Origin: an uncultured bacterium
GTDB taxonomy: Bacteria > Bacteroidota > Ignavibacteria > Kapaibacteriales > UBA4661
Length of the DNA stretch: 64,000 nt
Direction of reading: 5' to 3'
Assembly (NCBI GenBank): GCA_937899715.1
Contig: CALCNX010000049.1
Span: forward strand, 1-64,000
Shown: positions 26,097 to 34,841 of the stretch, in pieces
Layout of the letters: each line of letters starts with the position of its first letter
How positions within the stretch are numbered: position 1 is the first letter of the stretch
Position numbers and translations under genes: made by a program
The notes under the pieces: generated by a model
Told to the model about the DNA's origin: nothing
What the model saw: only the letters and a program-made list of their open reading frames with translations
Databases searched by the model: none

Positions 26097-27074
26097 TCAA
26101 TACGCCAGCAATTCCCGCATTGCTGCCAGTATTTTTGCTTTATTGGGCAGAACTTCCTGCTCCAAGGGTGGCGCAAACGGCGTAGGCGAATCAAACGCCG
26201 CAAGGCGCTTCACAGGAGCGTCCAAGTGTTCAAAGGCTTTGTCGGTAATGCGAGCGGCAATTTCCCCACCAAAGCCGCCTGTGAGTGTAGCTTCGTGCGT
26301 TATAAGTACACGGTTCGTGTGCCGCACCGATGCAAGCACTGTTTCTTCATCGAAAGGAACGAGAGTGCGAATATCCACCACTTCAATTTCTACGCCTTCT
26401 TTGGTCAGTTCTTCGGCAGCAGCAAGCGATTCGTGAAGCATCGAGCCGTAGGTGATAATCGTGGCATCGCGCCCGGAGCGCACAACAGCAGCCTTGCCAA
26501 GCGGTACGACGTGTTCTCCGTCAGGAACTTCATCCTTGATTTTGCGGTACAAGCCCTTGTGTTCATAAAAAACAACGGGGTTATTATCCCGAATGGCGGA
26601 TATGAGCAAACCTTTGGCATCTGCGGCAGTAGCAGGGCAAACAACCTTGATGCCGGGCGTGTGAGCGAACCACGCTTCGGAATTGCGCGAGTGAAAAGGT
26701 CCGCCGCCCACGCCACCACCTGAGGGACCACGCACGACAATCGGTACGCCCATTCCCCAACGGTAGGCGGTCGTTCCGGCGACATTCACAATTTGGTTAA
26801 AAGCGTTGGTCACAAAATCCATGAACTGCATTTCGACCACCGGGCGCATCCCATTGAACGATGCTCCGACAGCAGCGCCTACGATACCCGCCTCAGAAAT
26901 CGGCGCGTTGATAACACGCTGTTTACCAAATTCCTCCTCGAACCCCTTTGTTACCTTGAATGCGCCACCGAAGGAGCCACCGATGTCTTCCCCAATAAGA
27001 AAAACGGACGGATCGCGCTGCATTTCGTAACGCAGCGCATCGGATATGGCTTGGATATAGGTCGTAACCGGCAT
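26097..27074 (-). CDS. 2-oxoacid dehydrogenase E1 component, beta subunit
   Basis: This is a 325-residue transketolase-like beta subunit of a thiamine-diphosphate 2-oxoacid dehydrogenase (pyruvate, branched-chain or acetoin type). Typical blocks are VFLIGEDIGGSFGGAFKVTK, INAPISEAGIVGAAVGASF, VVRGPSGGGVGGGPFHSRN and the C-terminal transketolase part DATIITYGSM to GFGGEIAARI. The cofactor is bound between this and an alpha subunit, yet no alpha-subunit gene is next to it: upstream is a repeat and an unrelated regulator. The partner may be encoded elsewhere. The start was set to ATG 27074 (MPVTTYIQAISDAL). The substrate cannot be read from the sequence. Confidence 0.93.
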   Translation of the reverse strand: MPVTTYIQAISDALRYEMQRDPSVFLIGEDIGGSFGGAFKVTKGFEEEFGKQRVINAPISEAGIVGAAVGASFNGMRPVVEMQFMDFVTNAFNQIVNVAGTTAYRWGMGVPIVVRGPSGGGVGGGPFHSRNSEAWFAHTPGIKVVCPATAADAKGLLISAIRDNNPVVFYEHKGLYRKIKDEVPDGEHVVPLGKAAVVRSGRDATIITYGSMLHESLAAAEELTKEGVEIEVVDIRTLVPFDEETVLASVRHTNRVLITHEATLTGGFGGEIAARITDKAFEHLDAPVKRLAAFDSPTPFAPPLEQEVLPNKAKILAAMRELLAY

Positions 27075-27133
27075 ATAATCACCCTTTCCTGAACACAAAA
27101 TGAATAAAGATTTGAACGTTTTTTTACAAAAAG

Positions 27134-27284
27134 GAACGCGGATGACGCGGATTGGGCTGATGAAGAAGGATGGGTGCTGGATGGAAGAATAAGGAGTTGA
27201 GGGCTATGCCTGAGAGAAGAATATCTCTCTATTCCTTTCTTTCAGAATCTTCAAATATTTGCTTTATCCGCACCGTCCGCGTTC
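27134..27284. repeat. GCGGAT-ended palindromic element, copy 1
   Basis: The left end GAACGCGGATGACGCGGATT (27134-27153) and the right end, read on the other strand (GAACGCGGACGGTGCGGATA), form inverted ends around about 105 bases of other sequence. A second copy lies at 62711-62842. It looks like a small non-coding mobile or REP-like element upstream of the E1-beta gene. Confidence 0.65.
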
Positions 27285-27314
27285 AACACATCGTCTAAGC
27301 AGACCAAACATTTC

Positions 27315-28793
27315 TTACGCCTTGGGCTTAAAATCGCGGCTTTCGATGCCGTAGCGCCGCATCCACGTATGGAGAGTTTCACGACTGATTCCCATTTGGG
27401 AGGCGGATTTGCTCACGTTGCCTTTGGTTTCGCTCAGTGTAGCAATAATGCGTTGTTTTTTGAGTTCGTCTTCGTCGGCTTTAATCGTGCTGCTGATAAA
27501 AGGTGCAGTATGAAGAGGCTGCCCAGACGCACCATTAACGGCTGTTGATGATGTTTGTGGGGCAGTGGGGAACGATGACGACGGCGAAAACCCTTGCGAG
27601 AGCGCTTGCTGGCTGAAGTTTTGGAACAATGATGAATCACTCTCCACAATATCTGCCATTTCAACGCGGTCATTTTGTGCCGTTTGCAACACCCGTTTGA
27701 GCAAATTCGTGAGTTGGCGCACATTGCCGTCCCACGAGAGTTCTTGCATATATTCAACGGCAGAAATGGCAATATATCGCTGTTCGCCCATCGTGTGATT
27801 GTGCTGACTGAGGTAGTACTCGACAATAAGCGGAATGTCCTCACGGCGCTCACGGAGAGGCGGCAGCGTGATTTCACACTCCCGAAGGCGATGGTAGAGC
27901 TGCTCACGGAATCGTTTATCGCGTATAGCTTCTGGCAAATTGCGGTCAGTGGCAGAAATGATGCGTACATTCACTTCTTCTTCTCGCACCGAACCCAAGC
28001 GTTTTACCTTTTTATCGTCTATCGGCAAGAGCAAACTGGGCTGGAGTTCGAGTGGTAAATCGCCGATTTCGTCCAGAAAGAGTGTTCCTTTGTGCGCCTG
28101 CTGGAATAAGCCGATTTTGTCGTCGTTTGCGCCTGAAAATGCACCTTTGGTGTGTCCGAAAAGTTCACTTTGAAAAAGCGATGACGGAATGTTTGGAATG
28201 TCCACCGTTACAAAGCCCGCCGACGCACGACGGCTGGCAGCGTGAAGCGCCTTAGCAACAATTTTCTTCCCTGTGCCGGTGTCGCCTGTTACCAAGACCG
28301 AAAGTTCGGTTCTGCCATACTTGATAATTTTTTCTGCCACATCCATCATCCGTTTGCTGCGCCCGATTAAACCATTCTCTCGCATAAACTGATGCGTTTC
28401 TTCTCCGGCAATGCGTGTATTCAAGCGCTCCATAGCGGTATAGAGCACTTCTTTCAGCTTCTCGCGGCTAATGTCGCTTTTGGGAATGAAGTTCTCCGCA
28501 CCCATGCGCGTCGCCTGCACAGCCGCATTGAACGACCCCGTGCCGGAAATCATCACCACAGGAAGCTGCGGGTAAAGCCGCTTCGATTCCGCCAGCACAT
28601 CCAGCCCTGTCATCGTGGGATGGTTAAAATCCACATCCAAGAGTACCAGAGCGACTTCTGCACTGCGGAGACGCAAGTATTCGAGCGCATCGGCAGGATT
28701 GTGAACAGCAGAATACTTCCACCCTTCGGAAGAAATAATATCGCCAATGGTGGCGCAGTACTCGCGGTTGTCGTCGGCAATGAGGATATTCAT
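27315..28793 (-). CDS. NtrC-type sigma-54-dependent response regulator
   Basis: The 492-residue protein has three domains. An N-terminal receiver (MNILIADDN, phospho-acceptor Asp in LVLLDVDFNHP near residue 53) precedes an AAA+ sigma-54 activator domain with Walker A GDTGTGKKIVAKAL, Walker B GTLFLDEIGDL and the sigma-54 loop GAFSGA (usually GAFTGA; Ser for Thr). A Fis-like C-terminal HTH (KGNVSKSASQMGISRETLHT) ends it. The frame is open to 28913 through a dispersed repeat; ATG 28793 is the true start. No sensor kinase gene lies beside it, so it is an orphan in this window. It should activate sigma-54 promoters when phosphorylated. Confidence 0.93.
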   Translation of the reverse strand: MNILIADDNREYCATIGDIISSEGWKYSAVHNPADALEYLRLRSAEVALVLLDVDFNHPTMTGLDVLAESKRLYPQLPVVMISGTGSFNAAVQATRMGAENFIPKSDISREKLKEVLYTAMERLNTRIAGEETHQFMRENGLIGRSKRMMDVAEKIIKYGRTELSVLVTGDTGTGKKIVAKALHAASRRASAGFVTVDIPNIPSSLFQSELFGHTKGAFSGANDDKIGLFQQAHKGTLFLDEIGDLPLELQPSLLLPIDDKKVKRLGSVREEEVNVRIISATDRNLPEAIRDKRFREQLYHRLRECEITLPPLRERREDIPLIVEYYLSQHNHTMGEQRYIAISAVEYMQELSWDGNVRQLTNLLKRVLQTAQNDRVEMADIVESDSSLFQNFSQQALSQGFSPSSSFPTAPQTSSTAVNGASGQPLHTAPFISSTIKADEDELKKQRIIATLSETKGNVSKSASQMGISRETLHTWMRRYGIESRDFKPKA

Positions 28794-28802
28794 AAATTCA
28801 AA

Positions 28803-28833
28803 TGTTGAATGTTGAGTTTTGAGTGCTGAATTG
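28803..28833. repeat. TGAGTTTTGAGTG-family repeat, copy 2
   Basis: TGTTGAATGTTGAGTTTTGA followed by GTGCTGAATTG is a single-arm copy between the regulator and gltX. If translated in the upstream extension of the regulator it gives SALKTQHSTFEF, which explains why that frame stays open. Confidence 0.55.
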
Positions 28834-28867
28834 GAAAACCATTGAAAATAGCTGTTCAAAAACTCTT

Positions 28868-30313
28868 TTACCCGCCAAAAACCTGCAACGCCGTATTGAT
28901 GCGCTTCAAACACTCATCTTTACCCAAAAGCTCCATCGTCTCGAACATACCTGCGCCCACAGACCGCCCCGTAATCATCAGACGCAGAACGTTCATAAAC
29001 ACGCCGACTTTGATGCCGGACTCTTTGGCAAAGGCTTTAGTTGTTTCTTGAAGCGATGCCGCTTTCCAATCGGTCGCGGTGAGGCGTTCTGCCAAAGAGC
29101 GCACGGGCGCTGCGTGTTCCGGCAGCCAGTGTTTTTCTTTGAACTCGGCTTCGTATTCCGTTGGCGCATGGAACATATAGGTCGTGAAAGCAGGAACTTC
29201 ATTCAGCTTGTGAATACGCTCCCGCACAAGTCCGATGACGCTTGCGAGATAGTCGGGCGTGGTCGTTACGCCGCTTGCCTGCATGGCGGGCATAATGTCT
29301 CGCGCAAGTTCGTCAAGCGGTTTGGCGCGTAAATACTCGCTGTTCATCCAGTCTAGCTTTTGCACATCGAAGACGGCTCCAGCTTTGTTCACTTTGCTGA
29401 GGTCAAAGGTATCAATGAGTTCTTGCATCGTAAAAATTTCGCGGTCGCTGCTCGGATTCCATCCCAAAAGCGCAACGAAGTTTACCAAGGCTTCGTGAAA
29501 GTACCCTTTGTCGCGGTAGTCCTCCACCGCTACATCGCCTTGGCGCTTGCTTAGTTTGGTTTTGTCAGGATTGAGCAAGAGTGGCAAATGTGCAAATTGC
29601 GGGCGTTCCCAGCCAAGTGCGTCGTAGAGCAAAGCGTGTTTCGGCGTGGAAGGAAGCCATTCTTCACCACGAATAACGTGCGTGATTTTCATAAAATGGT
29701 CGTCCACAATATTGGCAAGGTGGTACGTCGGGAAATCATCGGACTTGAGCAGAATTTGGTCGTCCACATCCCGCGCCGGTACTTCGATGGGACCGCGCAC
29801 AAGGTCATTGAAACGAATCTCACCCGAAAGCGGTACTTTCATGCGCACAGTTTTCGGAGCGCCTTCGTCCAGAAGCCGCTTTGTTTCTGCTTCGCCGAGT
29901 GTGTACTGATTGCGCATGGTGGTGCGGTCGTAGCGCCACGCCACACCTGCATCCTGCATCCGTTTGCGCATTGCGTCGAGTTCTTCAGCTGTGTCGAAGG
30001 CGTAATAGGCGGCATCGCGCTCAACCAGTTCCGCCGCGTACTGGCGGTAAAGGTCAAAGCGTTCTGATTGAACGTAGGGACCACAATCGCCACCTTTTTC
30101 GGGGCTTTCGTCGAACTCAATACCAGCCCAGCGCAGAGTGGTCAAAAGCGCCTCAGCAGCGCCTTCTACCAAACGTGTTCTGTCGGTGTCTTCGATGCGC
30201 AGAATACACACGCCGCCATGGCGTTTGGCAAAAAGATAATTGTACAGTGCAGTGCGTAAGCCGCCTACGTGAAGGTATCCTGTCGGAGATGGAGCAAATC
30301 GTACACGAACCAT
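28868..30313 (-). CDS. gltX: Glutamyl-tRNA synthetase
   Basis: This 481-residue class I aminoacyl-tRNA synthetase charges tRNA-Glu (and possibly tRNA-Gln in species that use amidation). The HIGH-type motif is PSPTGYLHVGGLRTALYNYL at the N-terminus, and the KMSKS-type motif is KTKLSKRQGDVAVEDY. The C-terminal anticodon-binding part includes ERLTATDWKAAS and LRLMITGRSVGAGMFETMEL. The frame extends to 30454 through a repeat, but ATG 30313 gives MVRVRFAPSPTGYLHVGG, the classical start. It is in a run of leftward genes with short gaps. Confidence 0.97.
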   Translation of the reverse strand: MVRVRFAPSPTGYLHVGGLRTALYNYLFAKRHGGVCILRIEDTDRTRLVEGAAEALLTTLRWAGIEFDESPEKGGDCGPYVQSERFDLYRQYAAELVERDAAYYAFDTAEELDAMRKRMQDAGVAWRYDRTTMRNQYTLGEAETKRLLDEGAPKTVRMKVPLSGEIRFNDLVRGPIEVPARDVDDQILLKSDDFPTYHLANIVDDHFMKITHVIRGEEWLPSTPKHALLYDALGWERPQFAHLPLLLNPDKTKLSKRQGDVAVEDYRDKGYFHEALVNFVALLGWNPSSDREIFTMQELIDTFDLSKVNKAGAVFDVQKLDWMNSEYLRAKPLDELARDIMPAMQASGVTTTPDYLASVIGLVRERIHKLNEVPAFTTYMFHAPTEYEAEFKEKHWLPEHAAPVRSLAERLTATDWKAASLQETTKAFAKESGIKVGVFMNVLRLMITGRSVGAGMFETMELLGKDECLKRINTALQVFGG

Positions 30314-30323
30314 AGTTTGAAGA

Positions 30324-30352
30324 AAATGAAGAATGAGGAATGACGAATTAAG
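30324..30352. repeat. Short AATGAGGAATGACGAAT-type repeat, copy 1
   Basis: Intergenic AATGAAGAATGAGGAATGAC followed by GAATTAAGAATG resembles the sequence at 57148-57178 (AATGACGAATCAGAAATGAGGAATAACGAG). It may be a second family of dispersed intergenic repeat. Confidence 0.35.
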
Positions 30353-30380
30353 AATGTTGAAAACGCCACATCGGTCGTAT

Positions 30381-30971
30381 TTACTCGACCGTATAGCCTG
30401 CTTCACGCAATGCCGTGAGCGCTCTTGAGAGTTTTGCTTGCTTGACCATGACATAATCGGTGTCGTACGTGGAAATGATATTGATGTTCACGCCCGCTTC
30501 TGCCAGCACACCGGAAAACTTTGCTGCAATGCCAACAAGCGACAAGTCCATCACACCAAGCCTGAGAATACGCCAGTTGCCATCAATGCGGGCAACATTG
30601 CCGAGTCCGTAGTGATCTATGTTGCGCACCACGAGACGTTCTTCGCACACAAGCGATAATTCATCGGGGCTGCGGGAAATGGTGTAGAACGACGACTTCC
30701 AGACGAAATCGGGTAATTGTTTCGCCTCCACCGGCAAACGCAGTATCGTAAAGACTTCGGGCAATAAATGAAACGTCGTTCTTGCGATAAGAGCATCACG
30801 CTCGGCTTTTTCCGACCGCTCTTGCGCTTGCTGCAACTCAATTTCTCGTTCTGCTGCTTGCTGCTCAATTTCTTCCGCCGACAAGGGCGCTTCGGCTTCC
30901 TGTTTAGTAGCGTCTAGTAGCTCCGGCGGTGGCGCAGTATTATCCTGTGGTTCACCTAGTTCATCGTTCAT
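30381..30971 (-). CDS. ACT-domain protein
   Basis: The 196-residue protein has an acidic, Gln/Glu-rich N-terminal third predicted to be a coiled coil (AEEIEQQAAEREIELQQAQE), followed by two ACT-like halves: SSFYTISRSPDELSLVCEER and then LRLGVMDLSLVGIAAKFSGV with ISTYDTDYVMVKQAKLSRAL. The C-terminal half matches the CASTOR-type ACT domains that bind amino acids and regulate enzymes. The N-terminal coiled coil is unusual for this family and may mediate self-association. It lies in the gltX leftward cluster, 35 bases downstream of queD. The ligand is unknown. Confidence 0.75.
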   Translation of the reverse strand: MNDELGEPQDNTAPPPELLDATKQEAEAPLSAEEIEQQAAEREIELQQAQERSEKAERDALIARTTFHLLPEVFTILRLPVEAKQLPDFVWKSSFYTISRSPDELSLVCEERLVVRNIDHYGLGNVARIDGNWRILRLGVMDLSLVGIAAKFSGVLAEAGVNINIISTYDTDYVMVKQAKLSRALTALREAGYTVE

Positions 30972-31005
30972 CCGTTACCCATATCCTTTCCGGAAATTTC
31001 TTTCG

Positions 31006-31434
31006 TTAGAACTCTTGAGAAACTTCCGCGTAGGTGCGCTCGGTCTCTTGGACACGGACGCAGAGACGCTTCACACGGACGTTCTGCGATTCACGCAAAC
31101 GAAGTGTGATTTCTTTGAGCAGGTACGCTGCAATATTTTCTGCTGTTGTCGGGAAATCCACGTAGTTGACTTTGAGTGTATTATCGTGAAAAAAACGCAT
31201 CATCATTTCGTCCGAGCGGTCGCACAGAAACGAATGGTCAAGCTGCTTTACAAGCGGTTCCACGACTGCTTTTAGGTCGAGATAATCCATGACCATGCCC
31301 TGCGTATCCGGCTCACCCTCTACCTCCACCCACAGACGGTACGAATGTCCGTGAATATTCTGGCAACCGCCCGTGTGAAATGGAAGACGATGAGCCATTT
31401 CCCAGTGAAATTCTTTTGCAATACGTGTAATCAT
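31006..31434 (-). CDS. queD: 6-carboxytetrahydropterin synthase / 6-pyruvoyl-tetrahydropterin synthase family
   Basis: The 142-residue protein of the PTPS/QueD family has zinc-binding His residues in KEFHWEMAHRLPFH and in NIHGHSYRLWVEVEG; the Cys of GGCQNIHGHSY is the likely catalytic one. GMVMDYLDLKAVVEPLVKQL and NPT-like FPTTAENIAAYL follow. QueD makes 6-carboxytetrahydropterin in 7-deazaguanine (preQ0/queuosine) synthesis, and the QueF gene immediately upstream on the same strand supports that role over biopterin synthesis. A palindromic repeat separates them. QueC and QueE are not in the window. Confidence 0.92.
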   Translation of the reverse strand: MITRIAKEFHWEMAHRLPFHTGGCQNIHGHSYRLWVEVEGEPDTQGMVMDYLDLKAVVEPLVKQLDHSFLCDRSDEMMMRFFHDNTLKVNYVDFPTTAENIAAYLLKEITLRLRESQNVRVKRLCVRVQETERTYAEVSQEF

Positions 31435-31444
31435 AACCTCAAGA

Positions 31445-31546
31445 AGTTTTGAGTGCTGGGTTTCGAGTTTTGAGTTTTTTTTGCAGGGTGCAACGTTTTT
31501 AGAACGAGATTCCTACTCAAAACTCACCATTCAAAACTCAACACTT
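31445..31546. repeat. TGAGTTTTGAGTG-family palindrome, copy 3
   Basis: The left arm contains AGTTTTGAGTGCTGGGTTTC then GAGTTTTGAGT. The right arm, read on the other strand, gives AAGTGTTGAGTTTTGAATGG then TGAGTTTTGAGT. The arms flank about 30 bases. The palindrome fills the gap between queF and queD and reaches the queF stop codon, so it could end or attenuate transcription. Confidence 0.6.
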
Positions 31547-31888
31547 TTATTTTTTGTGCGATGCTACGATAACAGACGTGATACCACCGCGCGGCATCCA
31601 CTCGGCGATAACATCCATTTCAAGGGGATTGCAAGCCGCAACAAGGTCGTCCAAAATCTGATTAGTAACGGCTTCGTAGAAAATGCCTTTATTGCGAAAA
31701 TCAAGGAAGTAGTATTTCAGCGCCTTGAGTTCGATACACGTTTCGTCGGGGATGTATTTGACGGTGATGGTGCCGAAATCGGGCAGGCCCGTTTTAGGGC
31801 AGACCGACGTGAACTCAGGATTGGAGTGCGAAATGGTGTAGCGTCGCCCTTTGGGAGCGGGGTTCGGGAAGGTTTCAATTTGTGCCAT
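31547..31888 (-). CDS. queF: NADPH-dependent 7-cyano-7-deazaguanine reductase QueF
   Basis: This 113-residue single-domain QueF reduces preQ0 to preQ1 in queuosine synthesis. The thioimide-forming Cys is in TSVCPKTGLPDFGTI and the catalytic Asp follows in the same stretch. CIELKALKYYFLDFRNKGIF is the family's conserved helix with the substrate-binding Glu, and PRGGITSVIV forms the C-terminus. The length fits the short, YkvM-type form. The ORF is open to 32053, but ATG 31888 (MAQIETFPNP) is the natural start. It is probably co-expressed with queD. Confidence 0.94.
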   Translation of the reverse strand: MAQIETFPNPAPKGRRYTISHSNPEFTSVCPKTGLPDFGTITVKYIPDETCIELKALKYYFLDFRNKGIFYEAVTNQILDDLVAACNPLEMDVIAEWMPRGGITSVIVASHKK

Positions 31889-32095
31889 ATCGAAGAAGGT
31901 AAAGCAATAACAATGCAAAGACGGTGAATAGGAAAACCTCAAAGATACAAAATTTGTTCGTGTTTTGGGCGGAGAATTTCTCTCCCGGAAAACAACTCTT
32001 TTTGTACAGGTGAATGAAACTCTTGGGCAAAAATACGGTATATCGTAACGCAACTTTTATCACAATTTTTTTATAATTCTCTTAGGATAAAAACC

Positions 32096-33265
32096 ATGAT
32101 TCCACAGTTTCGCTCTTTGATGCGACTTGGTATTATTGCCGCCGTCGTTGCATTTTTTATTGCCGTGCCTCGGGAGTCGGCATTTGCGCAGCAGTATCGC
32201 TTGACCGCGCCGCCAAGTGGCAACAATCAGCACGCCACCGTAACACAGTACATCGGCTTGGTACGGGTAACGATTGATTACAACAGCCCAAATGTTACAA
32301 GCCCAACGGGAGAGGACAGAACAGGTAAAATCTGGGGGCAACTGGTTCCCTACGGCACACCGAAATCAGATTTTGGTCTGCTGGAGCCAATGCCGTGGCG
32401 TGGTGGCGCAAATGAGGGCACGACCATAGAATTTTCTCACGATGTCGTACTGGAAGGCAAGACCGTACCTGCCGGCAAGTACGGTATAAATTTCATCCCC
32501 GATGCACAAGAATGGACGCTTATTCTTTCAAAAAATTCCTGGCAATGGGGCAGTTATTTCTACCGCGAAGCAGATGATGCTTTGCGCGTGAAGGTAAAAC
32601 CCGCCAAAAACGAATTCCGCCAGTGGCTTACCTACGAATTTATCGAACGCAAGCCCACAAGCGCTCTCTTTGCCATGATGTGGGAAAATCTTCGTGTACC
32701 CATCAAGGTTGAAGTACCAAATCTCAATGATTACTATGTAGCCCAAATGCGGAAAGACCTACAAGGCGAAATCGGCTTTGCATGGGAGAATTGGCAGAGC
32801 GCGGCAAACTTTTGTTTGCAGAATAACATCAATCTGGACGAAGCACTTCGTTGGTCGGATTACTCTATTAGCGGCACATTCGTCGGGCAAGCAAATTTCC
32901 GCACTCTCAGCACAAAAGGACAAATTCTTGCAAAATTGGGCAAGCAAAAACAAGCAGACTCGCTCATGAATCTCGCAATCAACCAGCCGACGGCAGGGGT
33001 GATGGATTTGCACACCTACGCTCGGTCGCTCCAAGCACAGGGACGCAAGCAAGATGCCATGAAAATCTTTGAACTCAATGCACAACGAAACCCTAAAGAA
33101 TGGGTGCCGCATTGGGGCTTGGCTCGTGGTTATTCATCACTCGGCGATTACGGAAAAGCCTTGAAAGCAGCAGAGAAAGCACTTTCCCTGAACCCTGACG
33201 ACGGCAATAAAAAGAATATCCAAGCAGGCATTGAGAAGCTGAAAGCCGGAAAAGATGTGAATTAA
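32096..33265 (+). CDS. Secreted DUF2911 domain protein with TPR repeats
   Basis: The 389-residue protein starts with a signal sequence (LGIIAAVVAFFIAVPRESAF, cleaved near AQQ), then a DUF2911 domain (about residues 40-215). This opens RLTAPPSGNNQHATVTQYIG and contains the family words RVTIDYNSPNV and LVPYGTPKSDFGLLE. Its last third holds tetratricopeptide-like helices (GYSSLGDYGKALKAAEKALS near the end). DUF2911 has no known function; it is common in Bacteroidota secretomes. The start is ATG 32096. The shared word CAAAAATACGG lies about 60 bases upstream, and a terminator follows at 33392. Confidence 0.9.
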   Translation: MIPQFRSLMRLGIIAAVVAFFIAVPRESAFAQQYRLTAPPSGNNQHATVTQYIGLVRVTIDYNSPNVTSPTGEDRTGKIWGQLVPYGTPKSDFGLLEPMPWRGGANEGTTIEFSHDVVLEGKTVPAGKYGINFIPDAQEWTLILSKNSWQWGSYFYREADDALRVKVKPAKNEFRQWLTYEFIERKPTSALFAMMWENLRVPIKVEVPNLNDYYVAQMRKDLQGEIGFAWENWQSAANFCLQNNINLDEALRWSDYSISGTFVGQANFRTLSTKGQILAKLGKQKQADSLMNLAINQPTAGVMDLHTYARSLQAQGRKQDAMKIFELNAQRNPKEWVPHWGLARGYSSLGDYGKALKAAEKALSLNPDDGNKKNIQAGIEKLKAGKDVN

Positions 33266-33269
33266 GGAA

Positions 33270-33300
33270 AGTGGTGAGTTTTGAATGGTGAGTTTTAAGT
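33270..33300. repeat. TGAGTTTTGAGTG-family repeat, copy 4
   Basis: GTGGTGAGTTTTGAATGGTG followed by AGTTTTAAGT nearly equals the right arm of copy 3 read on the other strand. It starts just after the DUF2911 gene stop codon. Confidence 0.55.
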
Positions 33301-33391
33301 CAAAAAGTGCACAATGTGCCCCTTTCGACACTGTAGCTTGCCGATGGACTCAGCATTCTTCACTATGCACAGAACAACATAGAATAACCAC

Positions 33392-33430
33392 AATCGTCGG
33401 ATAGAACCTTCTCTCCGGCGATTTTTTTTT
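33392..33430 (+). terminator. Rho-independent terminator after the DUF2911 gene
   Basis: AATCGTCGGA (33392-33401) pairs with TCCGGCGATT (33414-33423) through ten positions, one of them a G-T pair, and a run of nine T from 33422 follows the stem core. It separates the DUF2911 gene from the thiolase. Confidence 0.82.
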
Positions 33431-33482
33431 ACATTCACGCGCATTTGGGAACTTCGCGTTCTTTTGGCAAGCCGAAAAAGCG

Positions 33483-33490
33483 TATATTTG
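33483..33490 (+). promoter_or_regulatory. Possible Bacteroidota-type promoter element before the thiolase
   Basis: TATATTTG fits the TAnnTTTG -7 consensus exactly and lies 73 bases before the thiolase ATG. A TTTG word sits 16 bases upstream of it, closer than usual, so the assignment is tentative. Confidence 0.35.
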
Positions 33491-33562
33491 TTATTTGTGT
33501 ATTTTCGCAAGGCAGCCGTTCTGTCTGCAATGATTTCTCACTAATCCGACCTTTCAATCGTT

Positions 33563-34750
33563 ATGGAAAAACCCGTCATTCTCTCTGCCGCACGCACGGC
33601 GATAGCTGCCTTTCAAGGCGCACTCACACCACTTGGCGCACCGCAATTAGGCGCAACAGCCATCAAAGCCGCTCTCGCTAAAGCCGGACTCACGCCCGCA
33701 CAGTTCGCCGAACACACAAGCGAGGTTATTATGGGACAAGTTCTTGCCGCCGGTGTGGGACAAGCACCCGCCCGCCAAGCAGCTATCTATGCCGGTGTAC
33801 CAAAATCTGTCCCCGCCATCACGGTCAACAAAATGTGTGGAAGCGGCTTGAAAGCAGTCATGCTGGGCGCTCAAGCAATTTTGACGGGCGATGCAGACCT
33901 TGTTATCGCAGGTGGTCAGGAATCCATGACAAACGCTCCCTATCTGCTCCCGAAGGCACGCAGCGGCTACCGCATGGGCAACGGCGAGATTATTGATTCG
34001 ATGATGTACGACGGCTTGACCGATGCCTACGACAAAGGTTCAATGGGCGTTTACGGCGATATGTGCGCCAAAGAGTACGGCTTCACGCGCGAGGCGCAGG
34101 ATGAATTTGCCATCACGAGCTACAAACGCGCCCAAGAAGCACAAAAAAATGGTTGGTTCACGAATGAAATCGCTATGGTCGAAATGACCGACAAAAAAGG
34201 AACCGTCTCTTTTACTGCCGATGAAGGTCCCGGACGCGCCCAGTTCGATAAAATCCCCACACTCAAAGCTGCTTTCTCCAAAGACGGCTCCGTCACTGCT
34301 GCAAATGCAAGCTCTATTAACGACGGCGCGGCAGCACTTGTCCTTGCTTCATCCGCAAAAGCGAGCGCGATTGGCGCAAAACCGATAGCACGGATTTTGG
34401 CGCAAGCATCTCACGCTCAAGAACCGCAATGGTTCACCACCGCGCCTGTGGGTGCAATCAAAAAAGCGCTTGCGAAAGCGGGCTTGCAGGCAAGCGATAT
34501 TGACCTCTACGAAGTAAATGAAGCATTTGCTGTTGTCCCAATGGCAGTGGAAAAAGACCTTGCAGTTTCCCGCGAAAAAATCAACATTCATGGTGGAGCC
34601 ATTGCGCTTGGACACCCGATTGGTGCTTCCGGCGCACGAATCCTCACGACGCTTATTTACGCTCTTCAGCGCACGGGCAAGCGCACAGGACTGGCGACAC
34701 TATGCATCGGTGGCGGCGAAGCAAGTGCAGTCATTATTGAAATGCTGTAA
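33563..34750 (+). CDS. Acetyl-CoA C-acetyltransferase (thiolase)
   Basis: This 395-residue thiolase condenses or cleaves acyl-CoA, typically two acetyl-CoA to acetoacetyl-CoA. The nucleophilic Cys92 is in VNKMCGSGLKAV, the His of GGAIALGHPIGASGARI is the activating base, and the second Cys is in LCIGGGEASAVI. NEAFAVVPMA is the other conserved block. The length is that of the biosynthetic or short-chain thiolase group; the substrate range cannot be fixed from sequence. It is preceded by a terminator and a candidate promoter, and followed by an unrelated gene on the same strand. Confidence 0.95.
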   Translation: MEKPVILSAARTAIAAFQGALTPLGAPQLGATAIKAALAKAGLTPAQFAEHTSEVIMGQVLAAGVGQAPARQAAIYAGVPKSVPAITVNKMCGSGLKAVMLGAQAILTGDADLVIAGGQESMTNAPYLLPKARSGYRMGNGEIIDSMMYDGLTDAYDKGSMGVYGDMCAKEYGFTREAQDEFAITSYKRAQEAQKNGWFTNEIAMVEMTDKKGTVSFTADEGPGRAQFDKIPTLKAAFSKDGSVTAANASSINDGAAALVLASSAKASAIGAKPIARILAQASHAQEPQWFTTAPVGAIKKALAKAGLQASDIDLYEVNEAFAVVPMAVEKDLAVSREKINIHGGAIALGHPIGASGARILTTLIYALQRTGKRTGLATLCIGGGEASAVIIEML

Positions 34751-34841
34751 TGCAGAAAAACCGAGGCACGAAATATACTGTGTTGAAGCCAAATTCACCA
34801 TAAATATCTTCCACCTTCAACACTCACCAACTATTCAGTTT

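Noticed and set aside
34800..34841. TTCAACACTCACC resembling the TGAGTTTTGAGTG repeat family
   Set aside because: Only a short part matches; not enough for a repeat copy.
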